Shown here one piece after another: positions 9,472 through 16,639 of a stretch of DNA of 30,275 nt. Every line of letters begins with the position of its first letter. Positions within the stretch are counted from its first letter, which is position 1. The notes beneath the pieces were generated by a model, which saw only the letters and a list, made by a program, of their open reading frames with translations, made no database searches and was not told the origin of the DNA. Origin of the DNA: Blastococcus sp. CT_GayMR20 (GTDB lineage Bacteria; Actinomycetota; Actinomycetes; Mycobacteriales; Geodermatophilaceae); assembly GCF_004570345.1 (NCBI RefSeq), contig NZ_SPQM01000056.1:1-30275 (forward strand). The letters are read 5' to 3'. The position numbers were made by a program, and so were the translations under genes.

Positions 9472-10970
9472 GCCGTCCCCTCGGGGGCGACCGAGCGCGG
9501 ATCGGCCACGACCGGCTGGTCCGAGAACGCGAGCCGGGGAACGAAGACGAGCGCGACGGCCGCGGCCCAGGCCGTGACGCCGCAGATGACCCACACGGTG
9601 ACGTAGCCGCTGAGCGACCCCGCCGTCCCCTCGCCGCCGTCGACGAGGACGGGTGCCCCGGACGCGAGGGCGACGGCGAAGGCCGCCGACGCGAAGCTGC
9701 CGCCGAGCACCTTGGTGGTGTTGGTCAGTCCGGTCGCGATTCCGGTCCGGCCTGCCGGTGCCGCGGCCGCGGCCGCGGCGGGCAGCGCCGCCACCAGGGC
9801 GCCGGAGCCCAGGCCGGCCACGACCATCGAGGTCAGCACCTGCGGGAGCGAGGAGTGGAAGGGGACCAGCAGCAGGTACCCCGTCCCGGTGAGGGTGGCC
9901 GCGCCGATCAGCGTGGTCCGCGGGGTGGTGCGCTGCGAGATCCGCGAGAACTGGCTGGCGCCGAGCAGCATCGAGACGACGTAGCCGCCGATGACGATCG
10001 ACACCTCGCTGGTCGACAGCCCCAGGCCGTAGCCGTAGACCTCGGGATCGGTGCGGGCGTAGGTCGACAGCGGTCCTTGGGCGCCCAGCACGCTGACGCC
10101 GAACAGACCGGCGGTGAGCTGCACCGGCCACATCGACGGGCTGCGCAGCACCCGGAAGTCGACGAGCGGGTCGGTGCGGCCCAGCTCGTACCGGACGAAG
10201 GGGACGACGAGCAGCACGCCCAAGCCGGTGACCAGCCACGGCCAGAGCTCGCCCGCGCCGTTGACCCGGACGAACGTCAGGCCGCCGGTGATGACCAGGA
10301 GGACGACACTCAGCAGGGCCGCGCCGGTGGCGTCGACGGTGCCGGTCTCGCGGTCCTCGCTCTCGGGCACGCGCAGGGCGACGACGGCACAGACGCCCAG
10401 CACGAGGAAGCCCGGCGCCAGCAGCACCAGCCAGAACTGGTCGGCGAACACGCTGCCGACCTGGCCGCCGCCCAGCGCACCGACGATCGCCCCGAGCTGC
10501 AGCGCCGCCACGATGAGGCCGGTGGCCCGCCGGGTCTGCGCGGCGGGGTCGGCGAGCCGGCGGGACCGGTTCCAGATGAGCGCCACCTGCAGCGGCAGCC
10601 AGGCCGCGTACACGCCCTGGACGGCCCAGGCCGCGAGGAACAGCGGGAAGGTGGTCGCGAGCGCGAGGACGGCGGTGGCCGCCGCGGTGACCGCTGCCGA
10701 CAGCAACAGCATCCGGCGGTGGCCGTACAGGTCGCCGAGCTTGGCGAGGATCGGCACGGCGATCGCCGACAGCATCAGCTGCGCCGCCTCGAGCCAGTTG
10801 ACGTCGGCGTCGTGGATGTCCAGGTGCCGGGCGACGTCGGTCAGCAGCGGGATGTAGTAGCCCTGCAGGACGCCGCTGGTGAACTCGACGAAGACCAGGA
10901 AGCCGACGAGCCCCCCGCCGATCCCCGCGATGCGGCCGGGGGTCGCTCCCGCCGTGCCCGTGCCTGTCAC
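9468..10970 (-). CDS. MFS transporter, DHA2-like (drug/metabolite exporter)
   Basis: The 500-residue protein is built of about fourteen hydrophobic segments, the number expected of the DHA2 drug:H+ antiporter group. Loop 2-3 contains the MFS signature LAKLGDLYGHRRML. The N-terminus is short and cytoplasmic. It starts at GTG 10970 behind a GAGGAC site and ends in a GTGA overlap with the M20 peptidase gene, so the two gene products probably act together, for example export of a compound released or modified by the peptidase. The substrate cannot be read from sequence. The 109-bp upstream gap holds a possible -10 (TAGTGT on the minus strand near 11028-11033). Confidence 0.88.
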   Translation of the reverse strand: MTGTGTAGATPGRIAGIGGGLVGFLVFVEFTSGVLQGYYIPLLTDVARHLDIHDADVNWLEAAQLMLSAIAVPILAKLGDLYGHRRMLLLSAAVTAAATAVLALATTFPLFLAAWAVQGVYAAWLPLQVALIWNRSRRLADPAAQTRRATGLIVAALQLGAIVGALGGGQVGSVFADQFWLVLLAPGFLVLGVCAVVALRVPESEDRETGTVDATGAALLSVVLLVITGGLTFVRVNGAGELWPWLVTGLGVLLVVPFVRYELGRTDPLVDFRVLRSPSMWPVQLTAGLFGVSVLGAQGPLSTYARTDPEVYGYGLGLSTSEVSIVIGGYVVSMLLGASQFSRISQRTTPRTTLIGAATLTGTGYLLLVPFHSSLPQVLTSMVVAGLGSGALVAALPAAAAAAAPAGRTGIATGLTNTTKVLGGSFASAAFAVALASGAPVLVDGGEGTAGSLSGYVTVWVICGVTAWAAAVALVFVPRLAFSDQPVVADPRSVAPEGTA

Positions 10971-11050
10971 GCGTCGTCCTCACCCCGGAGCGCCACCGTC
11001 GGCGCGGAGAGCTCGGACACTAGTGATCGCCGCGCGACCCGCGGACCTCC

Positions 11051-11071
11051 CGTCCGGAAAGTCCCCGGACG
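11051..11071 (-). terminator. Hairpin downstream of the excalibur-protein gene
   Basis: CGTCCGG (11051-11057) pairs with CCGGACG (11065-11071) around a 7-nt loop, eight bases beyond the minus-strand stop at 11080. It is GC-rich without a U tract. It is a plausible terminator for the anchored surface protein and shields the MFS promoter region. Confidence 0.45.
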
Positions 11072-11079
11072 CGCGGATC

Positions 11080-12117
11080 TCAGACCCGGCGGCGTGCTCC
11101 TGCCAGCAGGAGCAGCGTGCCGGAGGAGATGAGGATCGCGCTGCCCCTCAGGAGGGGCTCCAGCTCCGAGCCGGTGTAGGCGAGCTTCCCGGTCTGGTAG
11201 GTCTGGGCGGTCGCCGGCGTGATGGCGTGGGCGGTCTCGTTCTCGCAGCCGATGCCGTCGTTGTCGCTGTCGAGGCCGGCACGGTAACCCGGCTGGGTGG
11301 AGTAGACCGGAGCGGCGCCCTTGGCCCGGGCGTCGTCGCAGTTCGCGTAGTAGGTCCCCTGGACGCCGGACGGGGGGTTGCTCGCCGGCGGCTGCTGGCC
11401 GCCGCCCGTCGGCGGGGTCGGCGGGGTCGGCGGGGTCGGCGGTTCAGGCAGGCACTTCTGCGCGTCGGCGATCGCCTTCTCGATCAGGTCGCGACCCTCG
11501 GCCAGGTTGTCCGGGGTGATCCCGAGGCTGTCCAGGAGGCCGTTGATCGCCTCGGGGTCGGTCGGGTCCAGGCCGGCCAGTGCGTCCTCGACGGCGGTGG
11601 GCCCTGCCGGCGGGGCAGGCATCAGTTCCGCGAAGCCGGTGAGCAGGGCCTCCACCACGCCGGCGAGGCAGGTCGGAACGGCGGCCGGCTCCGTCTCCTC
11701 CTCCTCGGCGGCTTCGCCTGACCCGCCTTCCGTCCCGCTCCCGCCCGCGACCGACTCGGCACCGGTGCCCTGGGAGCGGGCCAGCCAGCCCGGCGGGACG
11801 TACGTGCTCCCGGGGACCGCGCCCGACTGCGCGCCTGCGCCGGCGGGGGAACCGGTCCCCGCGCCGCTGCGAGCGGTTCCCTCGCCCCCGGCTCCCTCGT
11901 CGCCCTCGCCCTCGCCCTCGCCGGAGCCGGGATCGCCGTCCGTGGGCCCGTGCGCAGCCGGAGACTGCTCGGCCGGCAGGCAGCCCGTGAGCGTCGGGTC
12001 GGCGAGGCACTCGTCGGCGGTCGGGAGAACCGGATCGGCGGTCGCCGGCCACGTCCACAGCACCGCCATCGCCAGCGCGATGAGCAGGACGAGCGGCAGC
12101 CGCAACAGCTTGGACAT
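11080..12117 (-). CDS. Secreted excalibur-domain protein with LAYTG sortase signal
   Basis: The 345-residue exported protein has a signal peptide (MSKLLRLPLVLLIALAMAVL, cleavage near ATA-DP), a long low-complexity region rich in Gly, Glu and Ser, an alpha-helical middle part with a few cysteines, a PTPPTPPTPPTGGG linker, then an excalibur domain (YYANCDDARAKG to DSDNDGIGCE) with the calcium-binding DxDxDG loop. The C-terminus is LAYTG, a hydrophobic stretch and RRR, the layout of a class E sortase substrate of high-GC actinobacteria. It is therefore probably linked to peptidoglycan. No sortase gene is in the window. ATG 12117 has GGGGGA upstream. The frame extends 16 codons further, but those residues precede the signal peptide and are unlikely to be coding. 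Function beyond calcium binding is unknown. Confidence 0.85.
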   Translation of the reverse strand: MSKLLRLPLVLLIALAMAVLWTWPATADPVLPTADECLADPTLTGCLPAEQSPAAHGPTDGDPGSGEGEGEGDEGAGGEGTARSGAGTGSPAGAGAQSGAVPGSTYVPPGWLARSQGTGAESVAGGSGTEGGSGEAAEEEETEPAAVPTCLAGVVEALLTGFAELMPAPPAGPTAVEDALAGLDPTDPEAINGLLDSLGITPDNLAEGRDLIEKAIADAQKCLPEPPTPPTPPTPPTGGGQQPPASNPPSGVQGTYYANCDDARAKGAAPVYSTQPGYRAGLDSDNDGIGCENETAHAITPATAQTYQTGKLAYTGSELEPLLRGSAILISSGTLLLLAGARRRV

Positions 12118-12150
12118 GTGGTCCCCCGGTAGCGCACAGACGACGTGGCC

Positions 12151-12166
12151 TGTGAGCTGTACCACA
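12151..12166. promoter_or_regulatory. CRP/GlxR-like site upstream of the excalibur-protein gene
   Basis: TGTGA-N6-CCACA at 12151-12166 matches the CRP-family consensus TGTGA-N6-TCACA at nine of ten positions. A second half-site TCACA follows at 12169-12173. It lies 34-49 bp upstream of the ATG, where binding would overlap the promoter. Assignment to a CRP-type regulator is by consensus only. Confidence 0.45.
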
Positions 12167-12211
12167 CGTCACAGGTATCTGGCGGACCGGTTCGTCACGG
12201 AACCCGTGTGC

Positions 12212-12228
12212 CGCCACGCAGCGTGGCG
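12212..12228 (-). terminator. Hairpin downstream of arginine deiminase gene
   Basis: CGCCACG (12212-12218) pairs with CGTGGCG (12222-12228) around a 3-nt loop, about 22 bases past the minus-strand stop at 12251. A threefold CGTGG tandem (about 12222-12237) overlaps it. It may stop transcription from the deiminase gene before the next minus-strand gene. Confidence 0.45.
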
Positions 12229-12250
12229 TGGCGTGGCGGAGCGCGTCCGG

Positions 12251-13486
12251 CTAGAGAGCGCTCCGCGCGACGGGGCAGGACATGCAGCGTGGGCCACCCC
12301 GGCCACTGCCCAGCTCCGACCCGGCGATCGGCACGACCTCGATACCGGCCGCCTCGAGCGCCGCGTTGGTCACGGTGTTCCGCTCGTAGGCGACCGCCAG
12401 CCGGGGCGCCAGGGCGAGGGTGTTGTTGCCGTCGTCCCACTGCTCGCGTTCGGCGGTGACCGGGTCGAGGCCGGTGTCGATCACCCGCAGCCGGTCGATC
12501 CCCATGGCCGCCGCAGCCGCGGTGAGGAACGGCTGCGGACCGGTGACGGCCAGCTCGGCGGTGTCGGCGTCGTCGGCCACGCCGTCCGGCGCGGTGACCG
12601 TCCAGGCGACCAGCGAGTCGGCCACGGCCGGGTACATGACCATCGCGTCGACGTCGACCATCGTGCAGATGGTGTCCAGGTGCATCGTCGCCCGCTGCTG
12701 GGCGATGGGGACGACGAGCACCGTGTGCGCCAGCCGCCGCGCGAAGACCCGCCGGGCCAGGCGCTCGGCCCCGCCGGGCGTCGTCCGTTCGCCGACCCCC
12801 ACGGCGACCACGCCCTCCGCGAGCAGCAGCACGTCACCGCCTTCGAGGTGCTCGAGGTGGGCGCCGTAGAGCTGCTCCACACCGGCGAACCGCGGGTGGT
12901 GGGCGTAGACGGCCGCGGTGATCGTGCTCTCGCGGTGCCGCGCCGGCATGGCCAGTGACGTCACGGCGACCTCGTCACCGACCCAGACCGAGGAGTCGCG
13001 GGTGAACAGCAGGTTGGGCAGCGGGGGGACGACGAAGTCCGCACGGTCCATCACCTCGTAGGCCAGCCCGTGCCCGCCGCGCAACTCGTCGTGGGCCAGG
13101 CCGGCGATGAGCGCACCGGCCAACGCCTCCGGGTCGAGCCCGGACAGATGCGTGGTCGCCGCCCGCTGGAGTGTCGCGCCGAGCCGTGGGTCGTCGACGG
13201 CGGCCGCGATCAGCTCGGCGCGCGCGGACGGGAAGGACAGCACCTCCGCCAGCAGCCGGTCCAGGTGCAGCACCTCGACACCACGGTCGGCCAGGGCCTG
13301 CGCGAAGCCGTCGTGCTCCTCCTGCGCGCGGTCCACCCACGGGACGCCGTCGAAGAGCAGTTGGTCGTTGTTGCGGGGCGTGAGCCGTCGGAGCTCGTTC
13401 CCGGGCCGGTGCAGCAGGACGGTGCCGAGCCGGCCGACCTCGCTGGTGGCGCCCATGAGCGGGACGTCGGACGGGGACGAGATCAT
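12251..13486 (-). CDS. arcA: Arginine deiminase
   Basis: The 411-residue guanidino-modifying enzyme hydrolyses L-arginine to citrulline and ammonia. The catalytic set is complete: D164 (FTRDSS), E215 and D218 (LEGGD), H269 and D271 (MHLDT), and nucleophile C401 (GGPRCMSCP). The N-terminal [23 protein letters not shown] is diagnostic. No arcB, arcC or arcD lies beside it, so it is a solitary deiminase as in many actinobacteria, perhaps for acid stress or arginine breakdown without ATP gain. ATG 13486 has a poor ribosome site. ATG 13456, ten codons in, is an alternative. A small membrane-protein gene lies 66 bp upstream on the same strand. Confidence 0.95.
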   Translation of the reverse strand: MISSPSDVPLMGATSEVGRLGTVLLHRPGNELRRLTPRNNDQLLFDGVPWVDRAQEEHDGFAQALADRGVEVLHLDRLLAEVLSFPSARAELIAAAVDDPRLGATLQRAATTHLSGLDPEALAGALIAGLAHDELRGGHGLAYEVMDRADFVVPPLPNLLFTRDSSVWVGDEVAVTSLAMPARHRESTITAAVYAHHPRFAGVEQLYGAHLEHLEGGDVLLLAEGVVAVGVGERTTPGGAERLARRVFARRLAHTVLVVPIAQQRATMHLDTICTMVDVDAMVMYPAVADSLVAWTVTAPDGVADDADTAELAVTGPQPFLTAAAAAMGIDRLRVIDTGLDPVTAEREQWDDGNNTLALAPRLAVAYERNTVTNAALEAAGIEVVPIAGSELGSGRGGPRCMSCPVARSAL

Positions 13487-13552
13487 GGTCAGAGGCTCGC
13501 ACAGGAGGGGGGAGGCGGCATGCCACCTCGTCGGCGCCCGAGCAGAGCGTCG

Positions 13553-14002
13553 TCAGCGGCGGTGCTTCATCTCCGCACCGTGCGCGGTCAGGCCGTAGAT
13601 GACGACGAGGTCGAAGACGATGACCAGCGTCGACCACCACGGGTAGGCGGGCAGGAAGACGAAGTTGACGGCGACGCTCACCATCGCGATCAGGACGCCG
13701 ACCACCCGCGCGACGGTGTTGCCGGCGAAGAGACCGGCCGCCGTGAGGATCGCCAGCACCCCGAGGAGGAGGTGCGTCCAGCCCCACACCGTGTAGTCGA
13801 CGTCGACCACCAGCCCGCTCCGGCCGACCACGTAGAAGCCGTCGTCGATGAGCGCGGCCAGACCCTGCAGGACCTGCAGGAGACCGACGACGACCAGCAT
13901 CGTCGCGGCGAACGAGATCCAGGCGACCCATCCGGTCGGCCGCTCGACCGTCCTGCCCGAGCCGATGCCTGCCTCGGCCTGCCAGTTCGACTGCTGGGTC
14001 AT
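13553..14002 (-). CDS. Small four-helix membrane protein, DUF7144-like
   Basis: The 149-residue protein has a polar N-terminus of about 30 residues followed by four transmembrane segments. Recognisable blocks are GWVAWISFAATMLVVVG, YVVGRSGLVVDVDYTVWGWTHLLLG and FLPAYPWWSTLVIVFDLVVIYGLT, which match a widespread actinobacterial membrane family I know as DUF7144. Its function is unknown. ATG 14002 has AGGAGAG ideally placed. The frame stays open for 46 more codons upstream, but that part is arginine/proline-rich and crosses the divergent promoter region. It may be read with arcA, 66 bp downstream. Confidence 0.8.
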   Translation of the reverse strand: MTQQSNWQAEAGIGSGRTVERPTGWVAWISFAATMLVVVGLLQVLQGLAALIDDGFYVVGRSGLVVDVDYTVWGWTHLLLGVLAILTAAGLFAGNTVARVVGVLIAMVSVAVNFVFLPAYPWWSTLVIVFDLVVIYGLTAHGAEMKHRR

Positions 14003-14060
14003 CGGTCTCTCCTGCCGGTCGGCTCCGTCGCTCCGATGCTGTCGCCCTGAGCGCGGACGT

Positions 14061-14110
14061 GTCTCATCCGGAACAGGTGAGACGGGTGCGACGGAGCGGC
14101 TGGCTAGGGT
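14061..14110 (+). promoter_or_regulatory. Promoter and inverted-repeat operator of the SDR gene
   Basis: GTCTCA (14061-14066) and TGAGAC (14078-14083) form an inverted repeat separated by 11 bp. TAGGGT (14105-14110) fits an actinobacterial -10 element about 50 bp before the GTG start, placing the repeat over or just upstream of the -35 position. A repressor or activator site is likely. The regulator is not identified. Confidence 0.45.
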
Positions 14111-14160
14111 GCCCGGGAGGCCGGCGACCGGGCCGGCCACCCCGACCGGAGGTGTACCGA

Positions 14161-14931
14161 GTGGACCTGTTCGACCTGACCGGCAAGGTGGCCGTGGTCA
14201 CCGGCGGCACCCGCGGGATCGGCATGATGATGGCCCGCGGTCTGCTGCAGGCCGGCGCGCGGGTCTACATCAGCTCCCGCAAGGCGGAGGCCGGGGACGC
14301 CGCCGTCGCGGAGCTCTCCCCGTTCGGCCAGGTCCGCTCCGTCCCGGCCGACCTCTCCCGCGAGGAGGAGTGCGTCCGGCTGGCGTCGGTGGTGGGCGAG
14401 CGCGAGGACGAGCTGCACATCCTCGTCAACAACGCCGGTGCCACGTGGGGATCGCCGACGCTGGAGGACTTCCCCTCCTCGGCGTGGGACAAGGTCGTCG
14501 ACCTCAACCTGAAGTCGCCGTTCTTCCTCACCCGCGCGTTCCTGCCCCTGCTGGAGGCTGCGGCGACGGACGACGACCCGGCCCGCGTCGTGAACGTCGG
14601 CAGCATCGACGGGCTGCACGTCCCGCCGATGCACACCTACTCGTACTCCTCGAGCAAGGCTGCGCTGCACCACCTGACGCGGGTGCTGGCGAAGGAGCTG
14701 GGGCCGCGCGGGATCACCGTCAACGCGGTCGCGCCCGGGCCGTTCGAGTCGAAGATGATGGCCGCCACCCTGGACGCGTTCGGCAAGGAGATCGCAGCCC
14801 GTGCGCCGCTGGGGCGCATCGGCCGCCCCGACGACATGGCCGGCGTCGTCGTCTACCTGTCCAGCCGCGCCGGCTCCTACGTCACCGGATCCGTCATCCC
14901 GGTGGACGGCGGCATCGCGACCACCCGCTGA
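14161..14931 (+). CDS. Short-chain dehydrogenase/reductase (RhlG-like)
   Basis: The 256-residue NAD(P)-dependent classical SDR has a cofactor loop TGGTRGIG (14-21), NNAG (90-93), active-site S148, Y162 and K166 (YSSSK), and the PG motif after the catalytic helix. The N-terminal DLFDLTGKVAVVTGG and the YSYSSSKAALHHLTRVLAKEL segment resemble RhlG-type 3-ketoacyl reductases. Substrate is not determined. GTG 14161 follows GGAGGTG by six bases. A GTG at 14152 is an alternative, and the ORF's earlier opening is non-coding. Next to it, 170 bp downstream, is a flavin oxidoreductase on the same strand with a related hexamer upstream, so they may share a regulator. Confidence 0.9.
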   Translation: MDLFDLTGKVAVVTGGTRGIGMMMARGLLQAGARVYISSRKAEAGDAAVAELSPFGQVRSVPADLSREEECVRLASVVGEREDELHILVNNAGATWGSPTLEDFPSSAWDKVVDLNLKSPFFLTRAFLPLLEAAATDDDPARVVNVGSIDGLHVPPMHTYSYSSSKAALHHLTRVLAKELGPRGITVNAVAPGPFESKMMAATLDAFGKEIAARAPLGRIGRPDDMAGVVVYLSSRAGSYVTGSVIPVDGGIATTR

Positions 14932-14967
14932 GTCATCGTGCCAGGGGCTTGAGGCCGCAGGTCAGGC

Positions 14968-14984
14968 GTCTCACGTTGGTCTCA
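14968..14984 (+). promoter_or_regulatory. Direct repeat of GTCTCA upstream of the BBE-like gene
   Basis: GTCTCA occurs at 14968-14973 and 14979-14984, start-to-start 11 bp apart, about one helical turn. The same hexamer forms the inverted repeat upstream of the SDR gene. The surrounding gap 14932-15101 has no convincing terminator. A possible -35 is TTGAGG at 14949-14954 but no good -10 follows. Regulatory meaning is tentative. Confidence 0.3.
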
Positions 14985-15101
14985 AGTATCCGGCAAGGGC
15001 GCCCCGGGACTCTTCCTCTCGTCCGAACGAGCTCAGCGGTCACCACCGCGAGCCACCCGATCCGCGGCCACCGCCGCGGCCGCGAAGAGGAAACCCCCCT
15101 G

Positions 15102-16541
15102 ATGAGTCTCATCGAGAAGCCCGAACTGCCCGCCGCCGCCATCGGCGACACGGTTCTGGACACCCTCGTGCCGTCCTTCCCGGCCGGCGCCGTCGACGAG
15201 CTGCGCAGCCAGGTCCACGGTCCGGTCTACGCCGCCGGGGACGACGGGCTGGCCGCCGAGGTGGCCACCTGGAACGTCGCGGTGCAGCACACCCCGGCGA
15301 TCGCGGTCGGCGCCACCAGCGCTGCCGACGTCGCCGCCGCCGTCTCCTGGGCCGTCGCGCACGACCTGCACGTCGCCGTCCAGGCCACGGGCCATGGCCC
15401 GGTCCGCAACGCCGCCGGCGCGCTGATGGTCACCACCCGCCGCATGCAGGGCCTGAGCATCGACCCGGAGCGGCGCATCGCCCGCGTCGAGGCCGGCGTG
15501 AAGTGGGTCCGCGTGATGGAGGCCGCCGCGGAGTTCGGCCTGGCCGGCCTGTGCGGATCGTCGTCCGACGTGGGCGTCGTGGGCTACACCCTCGGCGGCG
15601 GCCTGGGCTCGCTCGGCCGCAAGCACGGCTTCTCCGCCGACCACGTCCGGGCGGTCGAGATCGTGACCGCCGACGGCCGGCTGCGCCGCGTCACTGCCGA
15701 CTCCGAGCCCGAGCTGTTCTGGGCCGTCCGCGGCGGCAAGGGCAACTTCGGCATCGTCACCGCGCTGGAGATCGAGCTGGTCCCGGTGTCCTCGCTGTTC
15801 GGTGGCGGCATCTTCTTCGCCGGCGACGACGCCCCCGCCCTGCTGCACCGGTTCCGCCAGTGGGCGCCCATGCTGCCGGAGGAGGTCAGCACGTCGATCG
15901 CGATCCTGCGGATCCCGGACATGGAGGAGCTGCCGCCGCCGCTGCGCGGGCAGACCGTCGTCCACCTGCGCTTCGCCTACTCCGGCGACGACCACGCCGA
16001 GGCCGAGCGCCTGCTCTCGCCGATGAAGGTCGCCGGCACGATCGTGCTGGGATACGTCGGGCCGATGCGGACCGACGAGATGGACGCGATCCACATGGAC
16101 CCGAAGGACCCGATGCCCGGCTGGGAGAAGGGCATGCTGCTCGCCGAGCTGACCGAGGAGACCGTCGACACGCTCCTCGCGGCTGCGGGTCCGCAGGTGC
16201 AGATCCCGCTGATCATGGCCGAGATCCGGCTCCTGGGCGGGGCGCTGGCCCGCCCGGCGGCGGTGCCGAACGCGGTCGCCGGCCGCGAGGGTGCCTACTC
16301 GGTCCTGGTGCTCGGCCCCGCGGTCCCGGAGCTGGCGGAGGTCGTGCCGGCGGTCGGCAAGGGCGTGCTCGGCGCGCTCATGCCCTGGGCGGCGCCCGGC
16401 GTCCTGACCAACTTCCTGGGCGACGTGACCGGTCCCGCAGAGGTGCTCAACGCCTACCCCGCCGACGCGCAGCGGCGGCTCATGGAGGTCAAGCACACCG
16501 TCGACCCGGCCGGCATCTTCTCCTTCGGCCACGCCTTCTGA
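15102..16541 (+). CDS. FAD-binding oxidoreductase, berberine-bridge-enzyme-like
   Basis: The 479-residue flavoprotein of the vanillyl-alcohol oxidase/BBE superfamily has an FAD-binding PCMH domain in the first half. H98 in ATGHGPV is the probable histidyl-FAD site, and C151 in GLCGSSSDVGVVGYTLGGG is at the place of the second, cysteinyl, linkage of bicovalent members. RGGKGNFGIVT completes the FAD site. The C-terminal end NAYPADAQRRLMEVKHTVDPAGIF is BBE-like, though the usual NY flavin motif is not obvious. No signal peptide is seen, so it probably acts in the cytoplasm. Substrate is unknown: sugar or phenolic oxidation is possible. ATG 15102 follows GAAGAGGAA by about ten bases. Confidence 0.88.
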   Translation: MSLIEKPELPAAAIGDTVLDTLVPSFPAGAVDELRSQVHGPVYAAGDDGLAAEVATWNVAVQHTPAIAVGATSAADVAAAVSWAVAHDLHVAVQATGHGPVRNAAGALMVTTRRMQGLSIDPERRIARVEAGVKWVRVMEAAAEFGLAGLCGSSSDVGVVGYTLGGGLGSLGRKHGFSADHVRAVEIVTADGRLRRVTADSEPELFWAVRGGKGNFGIVTALEIELVPVSSLFGGGIFFAGDDAPALLHRFRQWAPMLPEEVSTSIAILRIPDMEELPPPLRGQTVVHLRFAYSGDDHAEAERLLSPMKVAGTIVLGYVGPMRTDEMDAIHMDPKDPMPGWEKGMLLAELTEETVDTLLAAAGPQVQIPLIMAEIRLLGGALARPAAVPNAVAGREGAYSVLVLGPAVPELAEVVPAVGKGVLGALMPWAAPGVLTNFLGDVTGPAEVLNAYPADAQRRLMEVKHTVDPAGIFSFGHAF

Positions 16542-16542
16542 T

Positions 16543-16622
16543 GATCAGGTGACCTGATCCGCGGGGGTCCTGGCTCACTGTCGATGGTGAGCCAGGACCC
16601 CTAACGATCAGGTGACCTGATC
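16543..16622. repeat. Composite palindromic element: 17-mer, hairpin, same 17-mer
   Basis: GATCAGGTGACCTGATC, an 8+1+8 palindrome, occurs at 16543-16559 and 16606-16622. Between them GGGGTCCTGGCTCAC (16564-16578) pairs perfectly with its complement at 16587-16601 around an 8-nt loop. The two outer copies can also pair with each other. The element begins two bases after the BBE gene stop and ends 17 bases before the stop of the convergent gene, so it can act as a bidirectional terminator. The nested symmetry is more elaborate than termination requires. Confidence 0.85.
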
Positions 16623-16639
16623 ACTAGGGGCGCCGAGAG

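Noticed and set aside
8038..10983. Open frame of 981 codons on the minus strand apparently fusing an arginine/glycine-rich protein to the M20 peptidase
   Set aside because: The first 500 codons run out of phase over the MFS gene, are arginine-rich and have no domain. The peptidase has its own GTG at 9471 overlapping the MFS stop.
11404..11441. Tandem ggcggggtc-type repeat, possible variable-number repeat
   Set aside because: It encodes the PTPPTPPTPPT linker in the excalibur protein, a common flexible stalk, and so is explained by the protein.
12222..12237. CGTGG tandem triplication between arcA and the excalibur gene
   Set aside because: Only three short units in GC-rich DNA, and it overlaps a hairpin. 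Too short to be a meaningful satellite.
13848..15101. Plus-strand frame extending the BBE-like protein upstream by about 400 residues
   Set aside because: It runs out of phase over the SDR gene and two intergenic regions. The ATG at 15102 has a ribosome site and gives the family N-terminus.
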